NCBI RefSeq assembly: GCF_000424385.1
Contig: NZ_AUJU01000002.1
Coordinates: 216,407 to 280,406 of the forward strand
DNA from: Butyrivibrio sp. LC3010
Lineage (GTDB): Bacteria > Bacillota > Clostridia > Lachnospirales > Lachnospiraceae
DNA: 64,000 nt
Reading direction: 5' to 3'
This document shows positions 8,411 to 17,695 of the stretch, one piece after another. The notes under the pieces are model-generated. The model did no database searches. It had not been told where the DNA came from and saw only the letters and a program-made list of their open reading frames with translations. Numbering within the stretch: the first letter of the stretch is position 1; every line of letters starts with the position of its first letter. The position numbers and the translations under genes are program-made.

Positions 8411-8447
8411 TATGTAAAAGTATGGGAAACACTCAGTTTCCCATACC
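8411..8447 (-). terminator. Intrinsic terminator of the stomatin/NfeD operon
   Basis: Perfect 11-bp hairpin GTATGGGAAAC / GTTTCCCATAC with a five-base loop, followed on the minus strand by TTTTACAT. It lies 60 nt after the stop of the stomatin-like gene. Confidence 0.75.
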
Positions 8448-8507
8448 TTTAAAATATTTCTGATTTAATAATGATGATTCAGAGCAAGTAAATATATCTG
8501 ATTTAAA

Positions 8508-9419
8508 TTATTTACTTACGACTTCTTTAATAGACTCTGCCAGACCGGCAACCCCTGCTATACTGCTGGGAACAATGATTTTTGTAGCCTGCCCGTTTGC
8601 GGCTTTTTCGAAAGCTTCAAGACTCTTGATTGTAAGAACTGACTCATCAGCTCCGGCTTCCTTAAGCATTGTAATACCATCTGCATTAGCCTTCTGAACG
8701 CTTCTGATAGCCTCAGCCTGACCTTCTGCCTCACGGATACGGCGCTCTTTTTCAGCCTCAGCCTTAAGAATTGTAGCCTGCTTATCAGCTTCAGCCTGTA
8801 ATATCTTACTCTGCTTTTCACCTTCTGCAACAGTGATTGCTGACTGCTTCTCACCTTCTGCGAAAAGAATTTTTTCTCTCTTTTCACGCTCTGCCTTCAT
8901 CTGCTTTTCCATGGCATCACGTATCTGTTCAGGAGGATTGATATTTTTAAGTTCAACTCTGGTAATCTTTATACCCCATGGATCTGTAGCAATATCAAGC
9001 GCATCCTGCATCTGTGCATTTATCTGGTCACGACTTGTAAGTGTTTCATCAAGTGTCATAGAACCAATGACATTACGAAGTGTTGTGGCAGTCAGATTCT
9101 CAATAGCACCAATAGGATTGCGAACTCCATATGTATAAGCCTTAGGATCTGAAATTCTAAAGAACACAATGGAATCAATCTGCATGGTTACGTTATCCTG
9201 CGTAATAACAGGCTGAGGCGGAAAATCGCAATACTGCTCCTTTAAGTCAACTTTCCTTGCAACTCTGTCAAGAAACGGAATCATAAAATGAAGCCCTACA
9301 TCCCATGTTTCCTTGTATGCACCAAGTCTCTCAACAATAAATGAGTGAGCCTGCGGCACAATCTTAATGTTTGCAGCAATCAGAACCAGAATCAAAACGA
9401 TAATAACAAAAAATGGCAT
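8508..9419 (-). CDS. SPFH/Band 7 (stomatin, QmcA-like) membrane protein
   Basis: A 303-residue protein with one N-terminal membrane anchor (residues 2-18), a Band 7/SPFH domain (about 20-180, including DVGLHFMIPFLDRV and SMTLDETLTSRD) and a C-terminal coiled coil made of AEGEKQ / AEADKQ / AEAEKE repeats (about 190-245). Such proteins oligomerise at the membrane and organise microdomains or protect membrane proteins. AAAGGAGG precedes the ATG. It lies 12 nt after an NfeD gene, the classic stomatin-NfeD pair found across bacteria and archaea. Confidence 0.92.
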   Translation of the reverse strand: MPFFVIIVLILVLIAANIKIVPQAHSFIVERLGAYKETWDVGLHFMIPFLDRVARKVDLKEQYCDFPPQPVITQDNVTMQIDSIVFFRISDPKAYTYGVRNPIGAIENLTATTLRNVIGSMTLDETLTSRDQINAQMQDALDIATDPWGIKITRVELKNINPPEQIRDAMEKQMKAEREKREKILFAEGEKQSAITVAEGEKQSKILQAEADKQATILKAEAEKERRIREAEGQAEAIRSVQKANADGITMLKEAGADESVLTIKSLEAFEKAANGQATKIIVPSSIAGVAGLAESIKEVVSK

Positions 9420-9431
9420 AGCGTCCCTCCT

Positions 9432-9881
9432 TTAAGCTTTTTCTACTATAAGCTTATTCCCCTCAACTTTTACTATAACAACAGTTTCTCCCACAGGAAT
9501 AATACTGTCATCATCGCTACTTCTCACATTCCAGGTTGTGCCATCCAGAACTGCACCGCCTGTCTCTTTAATATTATCTACTTCTTTACTAACAGTTACT
9601 TTTCTACCAATAAGAGCATCTATATTGGTTTTTACTATTTTACCCTTTAAGAGCTTGACAGACAGAGGCCTCACCAATAAGAGCATAAGTACTGAAACCA
9701 ATATAAAAATTACAATCTGCAAAGGCAGGCTTGCTCCTATTATTGCCGCTAAAAAAGCGGCAAGAGCACCCAGCGCAAACCATATTGTGGATAGACCCAT
9801 AGTAAAGAGCTCAAACACAGCCAAAACTATTGTCAGTATCAACCAAAACATCATAGGCGAAACTAATAGCAAATCATACAT
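9432..9881 (-). CDS. Short NfeD-family membrane protein
   Basis: About 149 residues: three to four membrane helices in the first 80 residues, then a C-terminal OB-fold (IGRKVTVSKEVDNIKETGGAV through GETVVIVKVEG). This is the short NfeD form that lacks the ClpP-like serine protease domain. The ATG at 9881 is chosen because GGAGGTGA lies five bases upstream; an ATG at 9896 overlaps that site. NfeD OB domains interact with the partner stomatin encoded next; here the pair forms a two-gene operon ended by the terminator at 8411-8447. Confidence 0.88.
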   Translation of the reverse strand: MYDLLLVSPMMFWLILTIVLAVFELFTMGLSTIWFALGALAAFLAAIIGASLPLQIVIFILVSVLMLLLVRPLSVKLLKGKIVKTNIDALIGRKVTVSKEVDNIKETGGAVLDGTTWNVRSSDDDSIIPVGETVVIVKVEGNKLIVEKA

Positions 9882-9926
9882 ACCAGTCACCTCCATTTTG
9901 AATCCGGCAAATAACGGTTACCTGAA

Positions 9927-12584
9927 TCAGCTTATTTCATTAACATAAATCTGCACACGGCTCTGGATGATATCGGCAACCTCTGCAGCAGTCTTCTGTC
10001 CGCTAAAGAATGCAGCAGCTTCTTCGTAGATGATATTAACTACTTCTTCGTTAGCAACACCAACCTGATCTACACTGTTAATAAAATCTAAAACTCCATT
10101 AACTTCTTCATCTGTCATAGGTGAAATGATTATCTCAGTCTCGCCGATATATGTAGTATCCTCGTACTCTACTTCTTTACCGTTCTCATCAATATAAGTA
10201 GGCTTCTTCTTAGCTGCAGCAATCATTTCATCCATCTTTGTCATGCTTACAGGAAGAGCACCATCAATGGTTTTCTGATATTCATCTGTAAGGAAATATC
10301 TCATAAATTCCCAACAGCCATCCTTAACCTTGGAAGATGAACTCATTGTCAGCTGAAGGTTAGGATAAAGAGCTGAACCGCTTCCATTATCTGAAGGGAA
10401 GCCAACCAGTGAAATCTTGTCTCCGAATGTTCCCTTAGCTTCATAGTTATAGTCAGACAATCCATACAGATATAATCTTTCAGCTATTGAATTTCCTTCT
10501 CTCCAATATGCTGATACATCATTGTAAATGTCTTCCTCTTCAAGTTCCTCAGGGAATTCATTTACAAATTCAAGAAGATGTATAAATGCATCGGAATCAT
10601 AGTTGCAGGTAAGAGTTGACCAGTCTATATACTGAGAACCTGAAAGGCTAAGTGCCATCTCAAAAACATCTTCTCTTGAAAGATTACCAAATACGTTCTT
10701 GTACTGTATATTTTTGTCCTTAATAATCTTTTCAAGCTCATCAATTGTCCAGGTATTTTTATCTCCTACATCCTTTGTATAAGCTGCAACTGTTTCAATT
10801 GAGTAACTTGGGATCAACTTGTACATCTTACCATCAGTCTTGAAGGTCTCCATTACATGATCCATGAACTTAAGCTTACTAAGCTCTTCATCATTGTTAA
10901 AATAATCAGAAAGATCTTCAAATAATCCCTTAGAGATGTAACTGTCAACAGGCATATCTGAATCAAGAACAAGAATATCCGGTGTATTACCTGAAACAAT
11001 ATCCGTATTTAATCTGTTTGCTCCGCCGGAATAATCGCTTTCAGAATCAAATTTTGAATAATCACTTATGACAATACGATAATTATCATTTGTTTTATTG
11101 AATTTGATTATCTGAGAACGAACATCATAATCAATATAGTTACAGCCAAGAGTAATCTGCTGTCTTTCGCTTACAGACTTAGGATCTACTTTTGTAAGAA
11201 TTGAAAGCGTGTATCCTGCATCATCTGAAGGAATAAGTGCAGCAATCTGTGTATCTGACAAAGCTACCATCTGTGAAAGACCATAGGTGTTAATGTCAGA
11301 ATCCACGAAATTAAGAATCATTGTAGCATTCTGATCCCCAAGATTATATGTGTAAACACCTTCTGTACTTACTCCAAAAAGATCATAATCTCCTGCTCCG
11401 GGATAAAACACTAACTCATAGAAAGGATTATCTGCCCCCTCTACAGGTGAAAGTGTTCCTTCATCGAGATTAAGTCTGTAAAAAGACTGCTCGTTTCCGG
11501 GAATCATTCCCACTACTTCGCCTTTACCGGTTTTATATATCATTACTGAAATGCCATAATCGCTGTCGGCATAATCAGCAAGATCAAAATCTGATGTCTT
11601 GGTTCCGTCAGCTGTATTGTATTTATGAACTCCTAATGTGTCAGAAATAAGAATTGTACTGTCATCAACAAGTAAAAAGCCACTGACATAATAGTAAGAA
11701 TCAGTCTTAGTCTCAAGCTCCTGTTTCCAAATCTCTGCACCGGAAGCATCGTGCTTAACAAGATAATAAACATCTGTATCTGCATTAGCCTGAGCAGGAT
11801 CATCTGAAATTATCATATTCTCAGTATCAGATGAAATACCATCAACTGTCTCAGTAGTTTCTGCTGCTTCAGAAGTCCCACTAAGTGAATCAGACTGTGC
11901 TTCAGATATCTGATTTAAATTATCTTCAAAAGTATCTTTTTCAGTATCCTCATCAGCTTCGCTGCTTTCAGCATCAGCGCTGTTATCTTCATCTGAATTG
12001 TCAGTTGCTTCCACACTATCTGCTTCTGCAGCATCTTCACTTTCTTCTGCAGAATACTGATCAATATCATCTGTAACATTATCCTCAGAAGCAGGCTCTT
12101 CTATTACCTCAAAGCTGTCTTCACCTCCACCAAGCAGATCCTCAATACTAACATCACTAATGCCGCCATCAATCATTCCGGCATACTTTGTTTCAATAGT
12201 ATAAATAGAGCCGTCTGATGCAACCGCAGAATTTGTTACAGAACAATCAGCGGTAGTATCTATATTTACAGTTGCCACATTACTGCCATCCTTATCAAAG
12301 GTATACATGGTAGTAACATTGTTACCGTCATCACCAACATTATTGGCAACAGCATAAACTTTGTCGCCAAAGCTGCCCATGGAATTGATACTGGAAAGGT
12401 CAACACCTTCTCCAAGGTCAATGGGTGACTCCTTAAAAACATACGCAGTTGCGTCGTGCTTAGCTTCTTCATCGGACACAGCATTATCAGTATTTTTCTT
12501 ACCGCATCCGCAAGCTGCAAGATTTAAAGTCATAACAGTCGCTAGCGAAATGCTGAGAATCCTCTTAAGATAGAATTTTTTCAT
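9927..12584 (-). CDS. Giant solute-binding lipoprotein with N-terminal beta-rich sensor-like half
   Basis: An 885-residue lipoprotein: signal peptide ends in the lipobox LNLAAC. Residues about 45-460 are beta-rich with repeated short motifs (FDKDGSNVATVNID, YDLFGVSTEGVYTYN) that suggest a propeller-like fold, interrupted at roughly 145-260 by an extremely Asp/Glu/Ser-rich stretch. From about 470 to 885 it is an ordinary family 1 sugar solute-binding domain (QITLGCNYIDYDVRSQI; GNTPDILVLDSD). AAGGAGGG precedes the ATG. Last gene of the cluster that encodes two MalF/MalG-type permeases. A usual binding protein is about 430 residues, so the N-terminal half is an addition. Ligand unknown. Confidence 0.85.
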   Translation of the reverse strand: MKKFYLKRILSISLATVMTLNLAACGCGKKNTDNAVSDEEAKHDATAYVFKESPIDLGEGVDLSSINSMGSFGDKVYAVANNVGDDGNNVTTMYTFDKDGSNVATVNIDTTADCSVTNSAVASDGSIYTIETKYAGMIDGGISDVSIEDLLGGGEDSFEVIEEPASEDNVTDDIDQYSAEESEDAAEADSVEATDNSDEDNSADAESSEADEDTEKDTFEDNLNQISEAQSDSLSGTSEAAETTETVDGISSDTENMIISDDPAQANADTDVYYLVKHDASGAEIWKQELETKTDSYYYVSGFLLVDDSTILISDTLGVHKYNTADGTKTSDFDLADYADSDYGISVMIYKTGKGEVVGMIPGNEQSFYRLNLDEGTLSPVEGADNPFYELVFYPGAGDYDLFGVSTEGVYTYNLGDQNATMILNFVDSDINTYGLSQMVALSDTQIAALIPSDDAGYTLSILTKVDPKSVSERQQITLGCNYIDYDVRSQIIKFNKTNDNYRIVISDYSKFDSESDYSGGANRLNTDIVSGNTPDILVLDSDMPVDSYISKGLFEDLSDYFNNDEELSKLKFMDHVMETFKTDGKMYKLIPSYSIETVAAYTKDVGDKNTWTIDELEKIIKDKNIQYKNVFGNLSREDVFEMALSLSGSQYIDWSTLTCNYDSDAFIHLLEFVNEFPEELEEEDIYNDVSAYWREGNSIAERLYLYGLSDYNYEAKGTFGDKISLVGFPSDNGSGSALYPNLQLTMSSSSKVKDGCWEFMRYFLTDEYQKTIDGALPVSMTKMDEMIAAAKKKPTYIDENGKEVEYEDTTYIGETEIIISPMTDEEVNGVLDFINSVDQVGVANEEVVNIIYEEAAAFFSGQKTAAEVADIIQSRVQIYVNEIS

Positions 12585-12616
12585 TAATTACCCTCCTTAT
12601 TATATAGCAAACATAA

Positions 12617-13834
12617 TCAAAAATATTTCCATTTCTGGTTATGATATTTCATGTTAGATTCAAGATCATATTTCCAATCAGCCAGCTTCTGAACAAGCTG
12701 CCCTACCGTCCACTTTCTGTGTCTGTAAGCCTGAACAACTATTATCGCTATCATAATAAAGATTATGACAGCACAGACTATCTGGATCAAAAGGAGAACC
12801 GCAAAAATATTTTCATACGCTCTTGCATTATTCTCCCAGTATGGATATATAACCGGCTTAATCTGCATCCCTCTTGTATTGAATTTACCAATTAAATTAA
12901 ATAGATTTCTATTATCAAATCTTGCAGAATTATCAACTACATCAACCTGTGTAGTATTTAAACTCAATTTGTCGATAACAAAATTTTTGGCATAATTGTT
13001 TACCATGTTGGGCATTACAACTTCCATACAGATAACACCCTTAGCATTTGTATCTACATCCGATGTACCATTACCATTTTCATCATCACTCTTCTTTGCT
13101 ACTGAAGATACACCCAATGTTCCATTAGTTGAGAGAACTGATGCATCGATCTTCCCATATGTAGCAAGTGATTCAAATGACATGAATATAGTGGGGTAAA
13201 CCATGCCGGCAGCCTTCACATACTTCCCGCTGTCTCTTTTTACAACACCGGCAATATAATGCGGAACGCCACCAATAAGTATATCCATTCCGACAATATT
13301 ATCGGAACCAAACAGCTGCCATGCAAGATCCTCATCCAATATTACATAGTCTTTCATGACAGTATCAGCAGGGAAATAGTTTCCGCTTACAAGTCTCATA
13401 GGGTGAAACTGGAAATAATTCCCACCTACTCCTATAGCTACAGCTGTGACTGTCTTAAGATCCTTTACGGTATCAACACTGCCTACTGAACTAAAGCAGT
13501 AATCCCAGACCGCATTACCTGCCTGAGTACTTGCATCAGCTTCCTGCAGACCATCTGCTATAAGACCTTTGTTGATATTGTAAACATATTCATTGATCTT
13601 ATCTACGTTAACACCTTCGTTCTCAGAAAAGAACATGCTTACCTGTCCGCATCTCGTATCATCAGACCATCTTCTGCCTTCCAGCTGATCATACTGTTTG
13701 TCAACAGTACGATCATGGTAGACATCTATACCAAATATAATCAGTCCCAAAACGACCATAACCAGGAGATATATGATCTGTCTCAATTTCAGATTTTTTA
13801 TAAAGTTAAGAATATTCGTGCCTATTTTTCTCAT
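12617..13834 (-). CDS. MacB-type periplasmic-core membrane protein lacking the FtsX permease domain
   Basis: A 405-residue protein with one N-terminal membrane helix (about 18-36), a large extracytoplasmic domain and one C-terminal helix (about 343-370). The stretch FHPMRLVSGNYFPAD, then DYVILDEDLAWQLFGSD and GMDILIGGVPHYIAGVV matches the MacB periplasmic core found in FtsX-type ABC permeases. The four-helix FtsX permease that normally follows is missing, as is any ATPase. Starts with an ATGA overlap on the membrane-fusion gene, so they are translationally coupled. Probably forms an extracytoplasmic complex with that protein. Function unknown. Confidence 0.78.
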   Translation of the reverse strand: MRKIGTNILNFIKNLKLRQIIYLLVMVVLGLIIFGIDVYHDRTVDKQYDQLEGRRWSDDTRCGQVSMFFSENEGVNVDKINEYVYNINKGLIADGLQEADASTQAGNAVWDYCFSSVGSVDTVKDLKTVTAVAIGVGGNYFQFHPMRLVSGNYFPADTVMKDYVILDEDLAWQLFGSDNIVGMDILIGGVPHYIAGVVKRDSGKYVKAAGMVYPTIFMSFESLATYGKIDASVLSTNGTLGVSSVAKKSDDENGNGTSDVDTNAKGVICMEVVMPNMVNNYAKNFVIDKLSLNTTQVDVVDNSARFDNRNLFNLIGKFNTRGMQIKPVIYPYWENNARAYENIFAVLLLIQIVCAVIIFIMIAIIVVQAYRHRKWTVGQLVQKLADWKYDLESNMKYHNQKWKYF

Positions 13835-15684
13835 TGATCGTTAGCCAATCTTACCTGATCACCCGGATTAATAAGAGTTGTACTCGTAGTGATCACATAT
13901 TCATCTCCCTCAAGACTTCCACTTACTGCAGCAGTCGTATCGTCAGATCCCAGAACCTCTACATCAACTTTTGATGCAATATATCTGTTACCAAGAGGAC
14001 TTGACTTAGACTTTACTATCAAAATATATTTTCCGTTATTATCCTGTCTTATTGCACCTGCAGGCAAAGTCAGATCATATGTATCAGATTTCTGACCGAT
14101 CTGCAGACTTACAGACTGTCCGTTCTGTACTTCAGGACTCTCAATTGAGAATGTAAGTACTTTCTTGGTATTAGGATTCTGCTGGTCAGCGGTAATTGAT
14201 TTAAGTGTTGCCTTAAAGTCTGTATAGTACCATGCGTTCTGAGGCTCAGCGATATCACCAACCTTAAGTCTCTTAGCCTGATCCATTGTTACAGAGAAGC
14301 TTGTCTGCATTCCCTTACCTTCAACCTGGATAATAGCAACAGGATTCTCTGCGTTAGTTGACTCACCGGCTTTAAGTGTAAGCTCGGATATTGTTCCGTC
14401 AACGGGAGCCGTAATAGTTGCACCTACAGCCTCTTTTTCAAGCTTTGCTACTATTTCCTTCTGTTCCTCGATGGTATCTCTCTGAGAATCAAGCTCGATT
14501 TCCTTAGCAATCTCAGTAAGTAACTCTGTTCTTTCTGTTGTAGCTTTATCAAGCTCCTGAGCTGTCTTATTTTTGGTATCCTGAAGTGAAGCGGCTTTTC
14601 TCTGGTAGTCATTATCTACCTGACCTGCCTGAGTTGTAATCTGTGAAACATCCTTTGTTCCATTTGCCTGCTCAAGGAGAAGACGATTTTTCTCAGCTTC
14701 AAGTGCTGCTATAAGTTCTTCATTAACAGATTTCTTTGTCACATTGCCTTCAGCAGCTTTATACTTCTTCTCAGCTTCCTTTAACTTATCCTTGGCATCC
14801 TTTGTTTCCTGAACCTTCTGATTATATGCATTTTCTAAAGATGCCACAGACTCAGCTGTGTTCTTACTGCCTTCTTTCTTGGAATCAGCAAGAGCTTCCT
14901 GCCACTTATCATAGTAGCTTGACTCTTCCTTTTGCGCAGTTGAGTAATCATCTTTAGCCCTTTCATATTTATCCTTAAGCACAGTTTCAGAATTTGTGTC
15001 AGAGCTTGAATCTGAACTGTCTGCCTTAGCAGCTTCAATCTGCTGATCAAGTTCAGTTATCTTGTAAGTGATATCTGCATCTCTGTACTGAGGAGTAGCC
15101 TCATCATAGTTATACTGAGCTGCCGTATATGCCTGCTGCTGTGATTGAGCATCAATAGCTGCCTGAGCCTGCTCATCAGCCAGCTTGGCAGCATCATATC
15201 TGTCAGTTGCAGCCTTGAGCTTTGCCTGGAACTGATCCATTGTAAGAGTCTGTCCGCCTCTTACTCTGTTGATTGCTTCATTTGAGAGATCTCCTGAAAA
15301 CAAAGCTGTCTCAAAGGTCTGATGAAGATCGTCCAGCTTAGATTTTGCTTCTGTAAGTTCAGTTGATTCCTTATCCTCAAGGTAATAAATGATATCACCT
15401 TTCTTAACCTTTGCTCCTTCAGAAACAGCTACACTCTTGATCACACGTTCCTGAGAAACCTTAACATTATAAGGATCCTTTGCTTCTACAGTTCCCGTTC
15501 CTCTGATGATAGGAGAAATTGTTCCTTCCTGAATCTGCTGGATATAAACTTCCGGCAATGAATAGTTCATGATTGTGTTAGAAAAGAAGGTCAATAATAA
15601 AAGAATTGTCAGAAATGCAATTGCAATATCTTTTATAATATCCTTCCTGCTTTTCTTAGGTCTTACATTTTTTACTTCAGACAT
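13831..15684 (-). CDS. HlyD/MacA-type membrane-fusion protein with very long coiled coil
   Basis: A 617-residue protein: membrane helix at about 16-38, first half of a lipoyl domain (about 75-100, VSEGAKVKKGDIIYYL), about 300 residues of Ala/Glu/Lys/Gln coiled coil, second lipoyl half (about 417-440, ATITAPVDGTISELTLKAG), then beta-barrel and membrane-proximal domains. This is the periplasmic-adaptor architecture, here in a Gram-positive-type genome. GAGG precedes the ATG. Its neighbours are a MacB-like core protein (overlapping by 4 nt) and, 32 nt upstream, a sugar-ABC permease. It may build a conduit or scaffold through the cell wall. Confidence 0.87.
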   Translation of the reverse strand: MSEVKNVRPKKSRKDIIKDIAIAFLTILLLLTFFSNTIMNYSLPEVYIQQIQEGTISPIIRGTGTVEAKDPYNVKVSQERVIKSVAVSEGAKVKKGDIIYYLEDKESTELTEAKSKLDDLHQTFETALFSGDLSNEAINRVRGGQTLTMDQFQAKLKAATDRYDAAKLADEQAQAAIDAQSQQQAYTAAQYNYDEATPQYRDADITYKITELDQQIEAAKADSSDSSSDTNSETVLKDKYERAKDDYSTAQKEESSYYDKWQEALADSKKEGSKNTAESVASLENAYNQKVQETKDAKDKLKEAEKKYKAAEGNVTKKSVNEELIAALEAEKNRLLLEQANGTKDVSQITTQAGQVDNDYQRKAASLQDTKNKTAQELDKATTERTELLTEIAKEIELDSQRDTIEEQKEIVAKLEKEAVGATITAPVDGTISELTLKAGESTNAENPVAIIQVEGKGMQTSFSVTMDQAKRLKVGDIAEPQNAWYYTDFKATLKSITADQQNPNTKKVLTFSIESPEVQNGQSVSLQIGQKSDTYDLTLPAGAIRQDNNGKYILIVKSKSSPLGNRYIASKVDVEVLGSDDTTAAVSGSLEGDEYVITTSTTLINPGDQVRLANDQ

Positions 15685-15716
15685 ACCGTAATTTCCTCTT
15701 CCCTTAAAAACTAAAT

Positions 15717-16670
15717 TTATCCCTTTAAACCACCCTGGTATGAAATACCTTCAATCAGGTACTCTTCTCCATACAGGAAAATCAAAAGCGGCGGCACAAG
15801 ATAAATAACTGCTACCGCAAACGCCAGGCTTATCTCGCCTGCGTTTATCTTTGACAAAAATACCGAGAGCGGATGAAGTTCATCATTGCTTAACAAAATC
15901 AGCGGTTGCTCAACCATATTCCAATAGTCAATGAAAACCAGAATGGCTATGGATATAAGTCCGCTTTTGCAAAGTGGAACACATATATGAGAAAAAATCT
16001 GCCATTCGCTGGCACCATCTATTGATGCAGCCTCCATTACCTCAGCCGGAATTCTTCTGATAAATTTTGTAAGCAAAAATACCGCAAATGGAGAAAAGAA
16101 TCCAGGAAGCCATATAGCCCATCTGGTATCAAGTATTCCCAGCCACGATGAAACAAGGTAGTTAGGAACCAAAGTAACCTGATAAGGCATCAGCATCATT
16201 ATTATGTACAGGAAAAAGATTATCTCTCTCACTCTTCCCTTATATCTTGCAAAGCCATAGGATGCCAGCATGGCAACTATTAGCTGAACAACCAGGATCG
16301 GACCAACATATATCACACTGTTCCAGAATTTAACCAGATATTCCGGTGATTTGAACAATACGGTATAGTACTGATTGAAAGTAACTATATCCGGAATGAA
16401 TTTAAGGTTTACTGTCTTGGAGATGAAAACCTTTCCTCCGGTATCCGTGGTTTTAAATACCGCTCCATAGTTAGCATTAATTTCAGAAGAACTCATAAAT
16501 GAGTTCGTTATTGTAAGGATGGTCGGAAGCAGAAACAACACTGCAAATATTGCACATATTACGGTTCCGACAATAATCCCGTACTTGTATATTTTTCTTT
16601 TTCGTCTTGCCTTCCGAATTGCTTTTTCATAAAATGCAGCTTCCCCGGTAGGCAATTTAATCCCCGCCAT
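15717..16670 (-). CDS. Carbohydrate ABC transporter permease (MalG type)
   Basis: A 317-residue inner-membrane permease with six predicted helices. The EAA loop that contacts the ATPase is present as EVMEAASIDGASEWQIFSHI near residue 215. The large loop between helices 1 and 2 (about 60-100, NYGAVFKTTDTGGKVFISK) is longer than usual. Begins immediately after the stop of the MalF-type gene. It should form the translocation pore with that protein; an MsmK/UgpC-like ATPase would have to be supplied from elsewhere, as none is encoded here. Confidence 0.9.
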   Translation of the reverse strand: MAGIKLPTGEAAFYEKAIRKARRKRKIYKYGIIVGTVICAIFAVLFLLPTILTITNSFMSSSEINANYGAVFKTTDTGGKVFISKTVNLKFIPDIVTFNQYYTVLFKSPEYLVKFWNSVIYVGPILVVQLIVAMLASYGFARYKGRVREIIFFLYIIMMLMPYQVTLVPNYLVSSWLGILDTRWAIWLPGFFSPFAVFLLTKFIRRIPAEVMEAASIDGASEWQIFSHICVPLCKSGLISIAILVFIDYWNMVEQPLILLSNDELHPLSVFLSKINAGEISLAFAVAVIYLVPPLLIFLYGEEYLIEGISYQGGLKG

Positions 16671-17672
16671 TTAACCTTCTATATCCTTTCCATACCGGTT
16701 TTCTGTAATAAACATAATCAGCATCAATACAACAATTACAAGAGCCATGAGAATCGCGGACGCAGAAAGCTTCTGGTAATCAACTGATGCAAATGTATTA
16801 TTCATAAAGTGCTGCATCATGTACAGCGTCTTGTACGGATAATCTCCGGTCATAAGATATATCTCTCTAAATACCTTAAACGAATTTATAAGAGACATTA
16901 TTGTTACAAAAAGAATCGTTGATGACAGATATCTCATTTTTATATTCCAGAAAATCTGTCCATCTGTGGCACTTTCAAGCCTTGCCACTTCAATAAGATC
17001 CTTGGGCACACTTGAAAGCGCTGCCATGAACAGGATCATATTATATCCAAGGTTTTTCCATAAAAACAGAACAACGATAACTATCTGAGCTTTATCAGAC
17101 TTGAGCCAGTCTATCTTGGGGCCTCCAAAATACATGCCGACAACATTGACAATTCCGTTAAAGTGGAATAGAACCTGCCAGATCAGTACTATGGAAGCGA
17201 TCGGCACCATCATCGGACTTAAGAAAAAGCTTCTGAACTGACTCTTAAATGGTATCCCTGATTCCATAACTACTGCCAGAAACAGTGATAACACCACCGC
17301 CAGTGGAACCGCGATAATTGAAAATTTAAAGGTATTATATGCAGCCTGCCTGAAAGCGTTATTCGTAAATACTCTTTCAAAATTAAATAATCCAACAAAT
17401 TCCTTCTGAATCGGATTATTAACAAGTGCATAGAACACCACAACACAGAACGGAAGGACAAAAAATGTCATTACTCCCATTAAGCTTGGTAAAAGAAAGC
17501 CCCATGAAACCAATGTTTCTCTCAGGTTCTTTTTAGAATTTTTATTGAATTTCAGATTATGCGGTTTGGATGGTCCGCCCACAGTCTGTCCTGCAGCATT
17601 TCTTCGTAATGCTCTATTTAGTTTTTCCGTCATTTCCGAGATGTTCCCGGAAATCTTCTTAAGCTTTTCCAT
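16671..17672 (-). CDS. Carbohydrate ABC transporter permease (MalF type)
   Basis: A 333-residue permease with a cytoplasmic N-terminal extension of about 50 residues and six membrane helices. The EAA-like loop EVARLESATDGQIFWNIKM has a slightly degenerate signature (Glu-Val-Ala-Arg in place of Glu-Ala-Ala). It is the first transporter gene of the cluster and begins 23 nt after the UPF0210 gene, so it may be read from the same transcript; I see no strong promoter or ribosome-binding site in that small gap. Substrate unknown. Confidence 0.88.
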   Translation of the reverse strand: MEKLKKISGNISEMTEKLNRALRRNAAGQTVGGPSKPHNLKFNKNSKKNLRETLVSWGFLLPSLMGVMTFFVLPFCVVVFYALVNNPIQKEFVGLFNFERVFTNNAFRQAAYNTFKFSIIAVPLAVVLSLFLAVVMESGIPFKSQFRSFFLSPMMVPIASIVLIWQVLFHFNGIVNVVGMYFGGPKIDWLKSDKAQIVIVVLFLWKNLGYNMILFMAALSSVPKDLIEVARLESATDGQIFWNIKMRYLSSTILFVTIMSLINSFKVFREIYLMTGDYPYKTLYMMQHFMNNTFASVDYQKLSASAILMALVIVVLMLIMFITENRYGKDIEG

Positions 17673-17695
17673 AAATAGTCTATTGTTTCCGTCTT

